Program-made: the position numbers and the translations under genes
Shown here: one piece after another, positions 1-10,467 of the stretch
How the letters are laid out: each line of letters begins with the position of its first letter
How positions within the stretch are numbered: position 1 is the stretch's first letter
Notes under the pieces: generated by a model
The model's database searches: none
Seen by the model: the letters and a program-made list of their open reading frames with translations, nothing else
What the model was told of the DNA's origin: nothing
Assembly: GCA_021292165.1 (NCBI GenBank)
Contig: JAHFWL010001321.1
Location: 886,501-950,500, forward strand
DNA length: 64,000 bases
DNA from: Shinisaurus crocodilurus
Lineage: Eukaryota > Chordata > Lepidosauria > Squamata > Shinisauridae
Reading direction: 5' to 3'

Positions 1-371
1 CTGTTGGAAAACAGGGTGCTGGACTTGACGGGGGCTTGGGCTGCTGCTACAGGTACCCAAGAGACCATCTCCTCCCAAGCCCCACCCACATCCCACGTAA
101 GATCATGGTGAGCACTCCTCGCAAAACTGCCAATTCCTCTATAGCAGCCATTCCCTCCTCAGTGCCCTACAGATGTGTTGGACTACAACTCCCATCATCC
201 CCAGCCAGAGGAGCAAGTGTGCTGAGTGGGCACAGGATGCTGACTGTCGTGGGGAGGGGAATGGAAAACCGCAGGGTGGGGTGGAGGGGAAAGACTGGAA
301 TCCTGAACAGGAGCGCTCCATGCCATGTTTTGTTGCAGGTCCCTCTTTTAATCTTCATTAGGCACATTTTT
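1..371. other. No gene seen; half of a foldback element
   Basis: No convincing exon is visible. Around 163-215 lies one arm of the hAT-type foldback family seen repeatedly further right (the 'ggactacaactcccatc' arm); the opposite arm is absent, so it is a fragment. Confidence 0.5.
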
Positions 372-766
372 TTACTCATGGGGGTCTTGAAACTCTTTCA
401 GCCGCAGGGCTGAATTCCATTTGGGGGAAGATGCTGCATCTCAGTGCTGGGTGGGGCCCAAGGCAAAATGGGGGGGCCCTTAAAACCCAGCATATTTCAA
501 CTTGCTGCTCCCACTGCCAGGAACTAAGCCCTGGGAGAGGCATTTCAACCTTTTGCAAGCGGGGGGGGGGGGGACTGCACAAAAGAGAGGAAACCACCAA
601 ACGATCAGTAGTGTGAGTAGTGTGGGGCGGAAAGGGGGTGAGGTCAGGAGGCATAGCTTTTTGGGGAGCCCCGGGGAGCTGGTTTGAGACCCTAGGCAGG
701 CCAGATGTGGACCTCCGGTGGGCCAGATGTAACCCCTGGGCCTGAGGTTCTGCACCCCCAATTTGG
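372..766 (+). mobile_element. Degenerate hAT-type non-autonomous element, family R1
   Basis: The segment aligns by eye with the better copies at 29136-29409 and 32882-33213. Shared blocks are the 'ctctttcagcc' start, a 'gggaggcatttcaacc'-like block near 535-552 and the 'ggcctgaggttctgcac' end near 738-755. It holds a long G run (about 561-574). No target duplication was found for this copy. Confidence 0.55.
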
Positions 767-831
767 AGTCTTCAAAGTGCTTTAGCAATCTTAGCAATCT
801 TTAACAGCAACCTTGCAATGTGGGCCAGTAT

Positions 832-1376
832 TACATTACTTTACTCAGCACTGGTTAGGCCTCATCTTGAGTACTGCGTCCAGTTCTGGGCACCACAGTT
901 TAAGAAGGATGCAGACAAACTGAAGAGGGTTCAGAGGAGGGCAACAAGGATGATAAAGGGACTGGAAACAAGGCCCTATGAGGAGAGACTGAAAGAACTG
1001 GGCATGTTTAGCCTTCAGCAGAGGAGACTGAGGGGACATATGATAGCACTCTTCCAGTACTTGAAGGGTTGTCACACAGAGGAGGGCCAGGATCTCTTCT
1101 TGATCATCCCAGTTTGCAGGACACGGAATAATGGGCTCAAGTTACAGGAATCCAGATTCCACCTAAACATCAAGAAAAATTTCCTGACTGTCAGAGCAAT
1201 AAGACAATGGAACCAACTACCCAGGGAGGTGGTGGGCTCTCCCACTCTGGAGGCATTCAAGGTGCAGCTGGACAGCCATCTGTCAGGGATGCTTTGACTT
1301 GGATTCCTGAGTTGCGCAGGGGGTTGGACTCGATGGTCTTGTAGGCCCCTTCCAACTCTACTTTTCTATTATTCTA
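832..1376 (+). mobile_element. CR1 LINE, 3' fragment (end of reverse transcriptase plus 3' tail)
   Basis: An open frame reaching 1297 encodes the C-terminal part of the CR1 reverse transcriptase ORF2, with the blocks '[14 protein letters not shown]', '[19 protein letters not shown]' and '[20 protein letters not shown]'. It is followed by the family 3' tail ('ggttggactcgatgg', 'ccttccaactcta') and ends in a run related to 'attctatgattctatg'. The copy is strongly 5'-truncated and lacks the catalytic core. The same protein is found longer at 14072-16264 and 30222-31207. Confidence 0.9.
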
Positions 1377-1735
1377 CCACTACTGCAGATCCTGGCTCAT
1401 TGCTGAGAGAAAAGGGATTTGCCTACGGCTGCCCCAGTGAGTTCACGACTCTGTTGAGATTTCTACAGGGGCCTTTACGGTGCACCAGTTCTCGTATATC
1501 AGCATATCGGTGCTATGTTTGAACAGGGGCATTCCAGCGCAGCTGTGATTTCCCCCTAGAAATACAAACAGTCTGTAGACTGGCCTTCCCCAAGCTGGTG
1601 CCCTCCGGCAGTGTTGGACTGTAACTCCCATCATCCCCAGCCAGCATGTGGGGGCTATGCAGATGCCAACAAACAAACAAACAACTACTACAATACTTGT
1701 GGTTGTTAGGCACTGAGGACATAACAAATAATTCA
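1377..1735. other. No gene seen; half foldback arm
   Basis: Only one arm of the hAT-type foldback family (about 1606-1652) is recognisable. No exon or full element can be supported. Confidence 0.4.
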
Positions 1736-1903
1736 TAGATTCATAGATCATAGAGTTGGAAGGGGCCTAACAAGGCCATCGAGTCCAACCCCCTGCTCAG
1801 TGCAGGAAACTAGAAGAGGGGTCTCCCATCCAAGTAATAACCAGGCCTGACCCTGCTTAGCTTTCCACGCTCAGACAAGCTGAACCAGCGTGAGCCACAG
1901 GCC
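1736..1903 (-). mobile_element. 5S-rRNA-derived SINE with CR1 3' tail, copy 1
   Basis: Read on the minus strand, about 1821-1903 matches 5S rRNA from near its 5' end through the internal control region. It keeps 'aagctaagcagggtc' (box A) and 'acttggatgggagac' (box C). It runs directly into about 85 bases of the CR1 3' tail ('gggggttggactcgatggcc', 'ccttccaactctatgatc') and ends in 'ctatgaat' repeats. Retention of the type 1 pol III promoter plus a LINE tail is the layout of a SINE mobilised by a CR1 reverse transcriptase. Two more copies with the same junction lie in this window. Confidence 0.85.
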
Positions 1904-2049
1904 TGTGTGTAAATAATATAGGCCCCTGCCTCAAGGAGCTTACAATCTCTCATTCTGACAGCAGAGAAGACCAAGAGAAGGGAGGAAAGGGGAGAGGCAG
2001 GGCCAACAAGGGATGAAGGTGAGCAAAACCCACCACAGATCCTTACAGG

Positions 2050-2137
2050 GCCAGTCTATCCATGTCTACTCAGATGGAAGTTCCAGAGTTCAGTGAGACT
2101 TGCGCTCAAGTAAACGTGGACAGGGGTGCAGCCTTAG
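2050..2137. repeat. Short foldback element, family F3
   Basis: Resembles the family better seen at 36059-36152, with 'tgtctactcag', 'agttcagtgagactt' and 'caagtaaacgtggacagggg' on the two arms. Boundaries are uncertain. Confidence 0.5.
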
Positions 2138-2170
2138 GCTGGGCTTTTCAGTATGGGATGAGGACTCAGG

Positions 2171-2361
2171 GCAGTGGAGGCTGGTGGCTCCAATTTCAGT
2201 GGGGAGGTGTATCCACTCCAGGTTTTAGTCCAAACTTTTAAGGAGCTATCCATGGTGCTCAATCCTAGGGCTGCCCTAGGTTCAGCACCATGGATAGCTC
2301 CTTTAAAGATCAGGCTGAAACTTGGAGTGGATACACTGCCCCACTGACATTGCCACTGCTA
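2171..2361. repeat. Foldback (inverted-repeat) element
   Basis: Two imperfect arms are complementary: about 2200-2262 ('ggtgtatccactccagg' to 'aggagctatccatggtgct') against about 2284-2345 ('agcaccatggatagctcc' to 'cttggagtggatacac'). The structure fits a non-autonomous DNA transposon. No target duplication was found, so the superfamily is open. Confidence 0.6.
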
Positions 2362-2375
2362 ACTAAGGGGTTACG

Positions 2376-2937
2376 CCAGGGATGTTGAACCTCCTGGTCC
2401 TCCTGGGGTTCCAATCCAGCCTTCTGGAGCTTGCCAGATGGCCACACCCCCTTCCCCCCAACCACCAATCATTTGGTGGTTTCCCAGCTTTTGTGCAGTC
2501 CCCCCCCATTTAAAAAAATTGAAATGCTGCTCCTGTTTTAATTACTGGTAGTAAGAGCTTTTAAGCTATAATAAGCTGTTAATTTTGGCCCCAGCTGTAT
2601 CAGTGTATATGGAACTAGGTAGGAGTGTTGGGCTAGCGGACAGGAAGAAGATAACTCAGTGACACAGAGGGAAGGCTTGGAAGAGAGCTACTGGAAAATA
2701 GCTCAGCATTAACAGTACAGAGAGAGCAGGAGGGATGCAGAGAGTGGGGAGTTAGAAGCATGTTTAGTTCAATAAAGGACACTATTTTAATCCTGCCTGA
2801 TTCTAAGTGTTTGCAAACACCACTTGAAACACTGGCCCTTTTGCCTTCAGCCCAGCCCACCACTGGAATGTGCCCCCCCCCCCAGCTGCTCCAAAATTGA
2901 ATTTAGCCCTCAGGCTGAAAGAGGTTCAACGCCACAG
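2376..2937 (-). mobile_element. R1 hAT-type element interrupted by about 250 bases
   Basis: Outer parts (about 2376-2588 and 2840-2937) are family R1 in reverse orientation, ending in 'ctgaaagaggttcaac'. The middle (about 2590-2840) is unrelated and holds an 'aataaa' at about 2771. It may be a separate insertion, but no clean boundaries or target duplication were found. Confidence 0.5.
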
Positions 2938-2986
2938 GGTTAAGCCAATGTTTGGCCCTAGGCTTTCTGATTGGCCTGGTAATGAC

Positions 2987-3230
2987 AACCTTGAGTATGG
3001 GTTGTTGTCAAATCATGGGTTGTCATTGAATCGTGGGTTGTCGTCACATGCGAACCCTGCACTATGGTTTAACTATGGGTTGTTTGTGGTTAACAACCCA
3101 TAGTTAAACCATAGTGCACGGTTCGGACATAATAAGAACCCATGATTCAACAACTCACAATTTAATGACAACCAGTACTTGACCCGTACTCACTCCATAC
3201 TCTGGATTGTCATTACGTGCAAACCAGGTC
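2987..3230. repeat. Foldback element with a perfect 26-bp hairpin core
   Basis: Positions 3059-3084 are the exact reverse complement of 3092-3117, with a 7-base loop. The hairpin sits within longer imperfect arms rich in 'catgggttgt' and its complement. It is probably a non-autonomous DNA transposon. Confidence 0.75.
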
Positions 3231-3289
3231 GTTGTATTATTATTATTTTATTCCTTTTTTAGGTATCTAGCACCTCAGTGCTTTATAGA

Positions 3290-4192
3290 CAGGGCCAGCC
3301 CAAGACACTTTGCTGCCTGTGGTGAAGGGCAAGATGGCAGCACTCACGCACCGCCACCATTCCACCCAGGACCGGTGCAGGGCAGTTTGGCGCCCTAGGC
3401 TAAATTATATTTAGCGCCCCCCCTCTCATGCTGGGGGGGGGCTCCGGAGCAAAGCAGCCCTGCTCTGCAAACCTCCCCCTGCACGCCGCCACCGCCGGAC
3501 CCCCCGCACGCCGCCGCCGCCACCGGACCCCCCCCGCACGCCGCCGCCCCCCCACCTACCTTCCCCCGCCTCCTCCGAAAAGGAAGTGACGCGACGGGGC
3601 CCCCGCACTCTGTTTTTGGCCGGGGGAAACCAGGGCAACAGGGCTGTTTAAGCCCTGTTGCCCTGGTTCCTCCCGCCAAAACAGAGCGCGGGCGGGGCTC
3701 CGGAAACGGCGCAGAGAAGGTAGGTGTGGGGGGGAGGCGGCGCGGGGTGGGGGGGGCGGTGGCACGGGGCGGGGGGGGGGCGGCACCCAGGCTCGGCCCC
3801 ACCACTACTCCTGGCGCAATCCCCCGCACTGCCCTGGCTTTGTCGGCGAGGCGGGCGGGCGGGGCAGGAGCGCGCCGGCAGCGAAGAGGAGCGCAGCGTT
3901 TCTGCGCCCTCTTCCGCTACGCGCCCTAGGCAACAGCCTAGTTGGCCTAGCGGTAGCGCCGGCCCTGATTCCACCTACAGAAGCTGAGTAGACAAGCCAT
4001 TGCACCTTATTTCAACACTGGTGATGGGAAAGCACGCTCCATTGCATCTGAGCTTACGAGCAACAGGACAGGCCGCCTGGAACACCCAGTTCTGTCCCCC
4101 AATGGCGGGAAAAGGCCATGGTTGGCCACACCACCAAGCATCTGCTGCCTGAGGTGACTGCCTCACTCTACCTTATGGTAGGGCCGGCCCTG
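3290..4192. mobile_element. hAT-type non-autonomous element, outer member of a nest
   Basis: Begins 'cagggccagccc' and ends with its complement 'gggccggccctg', a known style of hAT terminal repeat. The flanking octamers 'tttataga' (3282-3289) and 'tttacagg' (4193-4200) match at 6 of 8 positions, consistent with an aged 8-bp target duplication. It is interrupted by the element at 3367-3967. Confidence 0.65.
3367..3967. mobile_element. GC-rich hAT-type foldback element inserted in the outer element
   Basis: A perfect 8-bp duplication 'attccacc' flanks it (3359-3366 and 3968-3975). The termini 'caggaccggtgc' and 'gcgccggccctg' are near inverted repeats. The interior is very GC- and CpG-rich and folds back, with a strong internal palindrome at about 3620-3685 centred on 'gttta'. 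Several long open frames on both strands here come from GC richness, not coding. Confidence 0.85.
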
Positions 4193-4200
4193 TTTACAGG

Positions 4201-4596
4201 GTAAAATCAAAAAGAGAGGACTCTGGTCCAAGGAGCTTCCAGTCTAAAATTCTACACCAGGGGAGGCAATAGAGAGAGGGGAAGCTACATAGGGGAGGAG
4301 ACATTCATTTCAGTCAGGGCTGTTCATTTCAGTCTGGGGTGGAGCAGCCGACCGATGCGGCCCACCCTGCCACAATTGAGGTGCATAGTATCCAAAGCCG
4401 GTCAAGTTATTTTGGCATCTGAGGCAGAAAATTCTATCAACACCTCCCTCCCTGTCAGTAAAAATAACAAGGACAATGAATTAAATAACTAGCCATTTGC
4501 TGCCCTCTCAGGACACCCCAAATCACCTGCCTGAGCTGAGGCAGATTCTCTCTCTGCCTAAGGCCAGCCCTGAGTTCAGCTGCACATATATCAGCT
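4201..4596. other. No feature recognised
   Basis: Unique-looking sequence. No exon with splice sites and no repeat family could be supported. Confidence 0.4.
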
Positions 4597-4850
4597 TACT
4601 TATAGTAGGGTGGCCTTCCCCCACCCAGAGGCCTCCAAGCATGTTGTACTACAACACCCATCCTCCCCAAGCCAGCACGGCCAATGGCCATGCCAGCTGA
4701 GGGTGATGGGAATTGTAGCCCAATACATGTGGAGGGCACCGGGTTTGGTGGGGGAGAAGGTGGGGAGGAGGTTGTGCTGGCTGGAGATGATGGGCTTTGT
4801 AGGCCAACATATCTGGCAGGGGCCCAGGTTGGGGAAGGCTGCAGTAGGAT
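4597..4850. repeat. hAT-type foldback family, one copy plus an extra right arm
   Basis: About 4600-4768 shows both arms ('tactacaacacccatcctcc' against 'ggtgatgggaattgtagcc'). A second right-arm-like segment follows at about 4769-4850 ending 'caggttggggaaggctgcag'. No target duplication was found. Confidence 0.6.
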
Positions 4851-5039
4851 ATGGAGATTAAGGGGTTGTGCTAAAGGCTTTACAGAAAAGGAGGGTTTGG
4901 GGGAAGGAGTAGAAGGAAGAGTGCGGCCTACTTAAAAGTTTATGCCTCCGCACCTGTGACTACATGGGGAAGCAGCCTTCCCCATTCCACTCTGCTTCTG
5001 TAGATTTCCAGGTGGCTGCAGAGTGGTGATAAACCTCGG

Positions 5040-5380
5040 CATCTGAAATGGCCACTCAGTTTGTCCCTGACCCCTCCACTTCCCTCCCTCACTTGTTTCC
5101 CCTGTGCTTTATTTTGGTTTGTAAGCTCCTCAGGGCAGACACCTATCTTCTTGTACTCTGTAAAGCATCAGACACCAGGATGGCTCTATCCAAATAATAC
5201 ATCTTCAGCTCCACCACCTTCTGTTGCCTAGAGGCCTCTCCCTCCCTCCAAGACTTCTCCCTTGCTGCCTCATATGCTTGGGACTGCCTCCTAGAATGCC
5301 AGTGCGATGCTCCCTCTCTTACCTCATCCAAATCCCTCCTCAAAACCAAACCTTCTCCATGAAGTCTTGGCCACAATACA
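5040..5380 (+). mobile_element. Old L2-like LINE fragments
   Basis: 'tgtaagctcctcagggcaga' and 'ctctgtaaagcatcagacac' near 5120-5205 resemble an L2-like 3' end. 'tccctcctcaaaaccaaacc' near 5333-5352 resembles the end of L2 ORF2. The order (tail before body) is scrambled, so these are probably two fragments. Confidence 0.4.
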
Positions 5381-5414
5381 GGAATATGTGCTTTGTTTGA
5401 TCTGTCTTATTTCT

Positions 5415-6168
5415 TGATCTTTAAGAACATAAGAAGAGCGAATCAGACCATGGGTCCATCCAGTCCAGCATTCGATACACACAGTGGCCAACCAGCTGCC
5501 CACGGGCCACAAGCAGGACATGAGTGCAACAGCACCGCACCTGCCCATGTTCCCCAGCAGCTGGAGTACATTGGCATACTGCCTCTGATACTGGAGGAAG
5601 CATATAGCCAATCAGGACTAGAAGCAATTGATAGTCTTTTCCTCCTTGAATTTGTCCAATCCCCTTTTAAAGCCCTCCAAATTGGTGGCCATCGCCACAT
5701 CCTGTGAAAGTGAGTTCCATAGTTTAACTCTGCGCTGTGTGAAGAAGTCCTTCCTTTTACCTGTCCTGAATCTCCCACCAGTCAGCTTCATGGGATGACC
5801 CCTTTGGGTTCTAGTATTATGAGAGGGAGTAAAATCTCTCCCTGTCCACGTTCTCCACACCATGCATCATTTTGTACACCTCTATCATGTCTCCCTTACT
5901 CACCTTTTTTCTAAGCTAAACAATCCCAGCTGCTGTAACCTTTCCTAGTAGGGGAGTTGCTCCAGCCCCTTGATTTTAGTTGCCCTTTCTGAAATTTTCC
6001 CAACTCTATAATATCCTTTTTTCAGTGCGGTGACCAGAACTGTTCACAGTATTCTAAGTGCAGTTGCACCATAGATTTGTATAAGAGCAGTATGATCTTG
6101 GCAGTTTTATTTTCAATTCCTTTCTTAATTATGCCTAAGCCTAACATGGAGTTTGCCTTTATTAACTA
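5415..6168 (-). mobile_element. CR1-clade (L3-like) LINE 3' end, minus strand
   Basis: On the minus strand, 5618-5863 encodes the typical ORF2 end ('NTRTQRGHPMKLTGGRFRT', 'FTQRRVKLWNSL'). The 3' tail runs to the '...cttatgttctta' terminus near 5420. Other copies are at 24362, 33484, 48297, 53790, 59385 and 60350. It is 5'-truncated with internal stops. Confidence 0.85.
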
Positions 6169-6169
6169 C

Positions 6170-6531
6170 TCAAACCCAAAATGAGAAATCAGTTCTCTCC
6201 AATATCACTCTCTCTATTTCCGATGGGTGGAGGTGAGTGCTGATGCGTATGTAGCTCAAATGGCACCACCCGTGCACAAGAGGGAGGCATCGGTAGACTT
6301 GGGGGAACACCAAGCACTGTACAAATACAAAAAATCCTTTGGAAAAAACCCCTAAGGTGCAGGGTGATGGCAGAGCACAATAGCAGCAGCAGACGTCACC
6401 CCACAAACACATGCACACACAGGGCTTGTTTCTAAGTAGATGCTTTTTAAAGTAAACAACAGTAACATACGATTTTCCAGATACTACAAGCTTGGTGGTT
6501 ACAGATTTCTAGTAAGTTCAGTTTCTTAAAT
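6170..6531. other. No feature recognised
   Basis: No exon or repeat family was recognised in this stretch. Confidence 0.4.
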
Positions 6532-6536
6532 GTTAT

Positions 6537-7300
6537 TGTGAAGGACCAGCACCCGGGTCCTATGCGTGAGTTCGGTGCTTAACGGGTTAACCGGCACTGA
6601 GTTACAGCCCGTACAAGCGATTGAAACCGACTAGGAGGTTTGCGCAACAAAAGGAAACTCCAGCCCTTTGTATGACCAAATAAGGCTTTTATTTACTATA
6701 CAATGTACAGAGCGGAACTAATAGCTTTCTATGAATACTATAACGTCAACATGACCTGACGTGATCTCCGAGCTTATCAATGAACGGGTTCCCAGGCTAG
6801 CGCATTGGGGATTAGTCAGTTACCTTAGACTAAAGACTTTACGCTGGTCAATTTCAGCCTGGCTCCGGGTCTGCCCGATCCGGGGAAGAGAACAGCTTAT
6901 CCCAGCCACCGCTGGAGGACGAATCTTGACGAAAAGCAACCCGTGTTCCCAACAACCCCCAAAAGGAGGGGAGAGGGGTTTTCTACCCCTGAGTTTCCCG
7001 CCCTCCCCGCCCTGGCGGTCAGGTGGGGCTTATGCCTGCCCCTTCGTGTCAGGTGGGCTTATTCCTGCCCGGAAAGAAGGTGACGTGTTGGGTACTTTAC
7101 AGCTCTTTGAGACTGCCCTGCTAGTTTGATGGTCTTGATGGTCCTTTCCTGGGTTTTGTGGAATCCAACCGAGACCCTCTATTGTTGGTATGCCGGTCCG
7201 TCTGGCTGTTTCCCTGTAACCCAGTCTCCCTTCCCCGCCCCCCTTGGAAGGAGACTGATTTGTGCATGTGCATGTATACTCGTGTCAGGCTTTCTCCACA
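6537..7300 (-). mobile_element. Solo LTR
   Basis: A 764-bp TG...CA unit is flanked by a perfect 5-bp direct repeat 'gttat' (6532-6536 and 7301-7305), as expected after LTR-LTR recombination of a retrovirus-like or gypsy-like element. An AATAAA on the minus strand (6693-6688) about 150 bases from the left end suggests minus orientation. No internal coding region is present. The family is not identified. Confidence 0.75.
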
Positions 7301-7305
7301 GTTAT

Positions 7306-7833
7306 TCTGTGAGGAAAGGAAAACACAGGTCAAGTTTCTTGCTTAAACCCTAGCATTGACTGTAGGACCAGTCTAACTGCTAGGGAATTATAGACAGGAG
7401 TTCTAACTCGTTGCTAGGCAATGTCCAGCATTCCCTCCCCTGATTCAATCAGTGGTTTATTCCACTGAACCCTGCCCCCTGATTTCTCAGAGAAGCTTGG
7501 TTTCTGCCTTTGCCCTCTAACTAGAAATTACAGTGTATCTTAACCCTTTACTGGGCAGTCAACTTAAAAAACCCTCCCTGCAGAGTTGACATCTTTTCGT
7601 TGTATACTCCAACAGCGGAAACTCCCCAAAAGCTCAATGAGGACTGAGCATGCTCAGTGGCCATTGAATGCTGTCTGACTGTTGGGGTGGGGAATGAAAA
7701 ATTGGGGGAGGAGTGGCAGGAATCTTGAACAGAGAACACTTCACACTGGAACATTTTGTTGCAATTCCATGTGTTTATACTATTCATTCTTTGACTCTCC
7801 AATGTCACGATTTTTCCTTTTCCCCCGCAAAAG
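7306..7833 (+). other. Intronic or upstream sequence ahead of the first zinc-finger exon
   Basis: No KRAB or SCAN exon was found here or anywhere to the left, so the 5' exons of the gene ending at 9299 are unknown. A pyrimidine-rich tract at about 7810-7827 ends in 'gcaaaag' at 7833, the likely splice acceptor. Confidence 0.5.
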
Positions 7834-9299
7834 AAGTGTGGGTGAGTGTGGAGGACAAGAAGTATCAGCCCCCAAGGCCTGAAGAAATGGGACCACATAG
7901 GATGTTATTTGGAAGAGAAGTCCAGGATGTTCCCCAAAGTTATGAGGAGGGAGAAACCTCAGAGAGACGCCAAGGAAGCTTTCCCACCCTTGCTGTAGAC
8001 TTAAATGAGGACATAGCCCCAAAAAACAAAAATAAGAGGAAAAACACAGAGTTCAGGGAAATGTTCTGTCAGAGTGCAGAGCTTAAACAACATCAAAGCA
8101 CGCACATAGGAGAGTCCCCACATACATGTTCAGACTGTGGCGAAACCTTCACTGAGACATCCCGTCTTCTGGAACACTGTAGAGCTCACGTACAAGACAA
8201 AATGTACAAGTGCTCAGACTGCGGGAAGAGCTTTAGTAAGAAGTCGCACCTTAATAACCACCAGAGAATCCACACTGGAGACAAACCATTTAAGTGCTCC
8301 GAATGTGGGAAGACTTTCCGGGTGAGCTCATTCCTTACTCTTCACCAGAGGATCCACACTGGGGAGAAGCTGTACGTGTGCCTGGATTGTGGGAAAGCCT
8401 TCCGCGTCAAATCGAGCCTCAGTGCTCACAAAAGAACCCACACAGGGGAGAAGCCGTACAAATGCACCTATTGCGGGAGAAGCTTCAGTGTGAGAGCAAG
8501 TCTTATAGCCCATGAGCGAATCCACACAGGAGAGAAACCCTACAAATGTTTAGAGTGCGGCAAAAGCTTCCGTCGAAGTTCGGACCTTTTTATTCACCAG
8601 AGCAGGCACACTGGTGAGAAACCGTACCAGTGTTCTGTCTGTGGGATAAGGTTTGGTGAAACATCGAAACTCATTACGCATTACAGAATCCACATGGGAG
8701 AAAAACCATACAAATGTTCAGAATGTGGGAAGAGCTTTAGTCAGAGCTTGTACCTTAATAGTCACCAGAGAATTCACACCGGCAAGAGACCCTATGAGTG
8801 CTCTGAGTGTGGGAAAACCTTCAGAGTGAGCTCGTGCTTTAGGAAACACCAGAGAATCCACACAGGAGAGAAACCTTTCCAGTGTCCTATATGTGGGAAA
8901 AGCTTCAGCATAGGCTCATGCCTCAAAGCACATATGAGAATCCACAGTGGAGAGAAACCTCACAAGTATCCCATCTGTGGAAAAGTGTTCAGTACTCGGT
9001 CAAACCACAGCAGGCACCAGAGAATCCACACCAGGGAGAAACCATATGAATGCTCAATCGGTGGCAAAAACCTCCGTGGGAGCTCCAGTCTCCTAGCCCA
9101 TGAGAGAACCTATACAGGAGAGAAGCCATACAAATGCCTCAACTGTGGGAAGAGCTTTTGCCAGAGCTCCGATCTTACTACTCATCAGAGAATCCACACC
9201 AGAGAGAAGCCATACGAATGCTCAGTGTGTGGGAAAAGCTTCAGCCAAAGTTCCAATCTGATGAGTCACCAAAAAACCCACATGGGAAGAAGTAGCTAG
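7834..9299 (+). CDS. C2H2 zinc-finger protein, terminal exon (14 finger units)
   Basis: Predicted nuclear DNA-binding transcription factor of the poly-C2H2 class. The exon probably starts at 7834 after a phase 1 acceptor; the frame is open further left but reads intron-like sequence. About 95 linker residues and one degenerate finger ('FREMFCQSAELKQHQSTH') precede 14 finger units joined by TGEKP-type linkers, ending at the stop 9297-9299. Twelve units keep C-x2-C and H-x3-H. Unit 11 has Tyr for the first Cys ('HKYPICGK'). Unit 12 has Gly for the second Cys and Tyr for the last His ('YECSIGGK', 'HERTY'). The upstream effector domain is not visible; neighbouring genes suggest SCAN or KRAB. The finger assignment is certain; the exon start is inferred. 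Confidence 0.9.
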
Positions 9300-9495
9300 A
9301 TAGCTGGATGTATGAATGACTAAGCACTGCTACCCTAAATGAACATTTGACAAATTCTCCACTTATTTTCGCTTTCCCATGGAGAAGTGGATATTTAGTG
9401 CTTCGTAGACTGTTTTATTTTCGGCAGGTTTCCAGAAGCCATTATTTTCGCAGAATTCATTTGGAGCATAGAAATGGCACAAGCCCATTTGAAAT

Positions 9496-9536
<41 letters not shown>

Positions 9537-10130
9537 ACATTCTAGAAGTCCAAGAAATGGTGCCAAGGGCTGCTCTTTTGAAACACTATGTCCATGCTTC
9601 TTAAAGTTATTGTGGCAGGAGCTGCTGGATCCATGTGCAGCTCCCCCATGTGGTGAAACAGCAAACTGATGGTGGCATCTGACTGACTCTGCCCACCCAG
9701 GCTGGCCATTGGATCGGCTTGAGCAACATGTGCTCCTGTATCCTTGGTTATTCTTTTGGTCCTGATTTCTGGCTTGCTCTTTGGCCCTGCTTCCTGATTT
9801 ACCCTTCAACCCCAACTACAGGATTCGCCCGTTGCTTCCGGCTTGTGGCTCCTAACTCACCTCTGACTGCGGTGCATGGATCAGCCCTGACATGTTGATG
9901 CTGAAAGACAACCAAATAGACCTATCACATAAGCTACACCTCCTCTGCTGCTTCCTAAGTAGATCTGAAAAGGCAATTCCTTTTAGGATCTTCTATCTGA
10001 ATTGAAACTTCAGAGAAAAACCCACCCCTTTGCCAAATCTATAAATAAAGCCTGTTTGTAATTCAGTATTTCCAGTTTTGAACTATTAGCAGGGTGGGTG
10101 CCCATTCCAAGTTCCCAAGAATCTCCGCAT
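9300..10130 (+). other. Likely 3' UTR of the zinc-finger gene
   Basis: Non-coding sequence follows the stop. An AATAAA at 10044-10049 is a plausible polyadenylation signal. A (GT)n run lies inside at 9498-9533. Confidence 0.5.
9498..9533. repeat. (GT)n microsatellite
   Basis: About 18 uninterrupted GT units. Confidence 0.95.
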
Positions 10131-10133
10131 TAT

Positions 10134-10206
<73 letters not shown>
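10131..10206. repeat. (ACT)n/(ATT)n compound microsatellite
   Basis: A run of ACT units passes into ATT units, which suggests expansion of a diverged variant. Confidence 0.95.
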
Positions 10207-10467
10207 TTAACAGCAAGTTTCTAGTCCAAAAGACTTAAGTTAGGGGCTGGTAAAGTATCAGAAGCCGCTGTGTCTGTGTCTAATTAGACTGAACAAAATG
10301 CCCAATTTTTGACAGAAGATGGAACTTCCTTCACAACTGTTTGACTTTTCCATACCTAGAAAAAAAACAATACATTATGCAGAAAAGGAAATCAATGCAC
10401 ATTTTCTTGATTTGTTTAATTCATACCGGTAGCATTGTATAGCCTAGATGGGACAGAAATCAGAAAT

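Noticed and set aside
1821..1903. 5S rRNA gene
   Set aside because: The 5S part is partial, diverged in its 5' third and fused to a CR1 tail in every copy; it is a SINE, not a gene.
3395..3987. Several long open frames on both strands (up to 144 codons)
   Set aside because: They lie in the GC-rich hAT element, overlap one another in many frames and are runs of Pro, Gly, Arg and Ala; stop codons are simply rare there.
9363..9815. 150-codon minus-strand frame
   Set aside because: Runs through the GT microsatellite (His-Thr repeats) and has no domain.
10131..10206. CRISPR-like or satellite array
   Set aside because: Only trinucleotide repeats; no spacers or unit structure. CRISPR arrays are not expected in a vertebrate genome.
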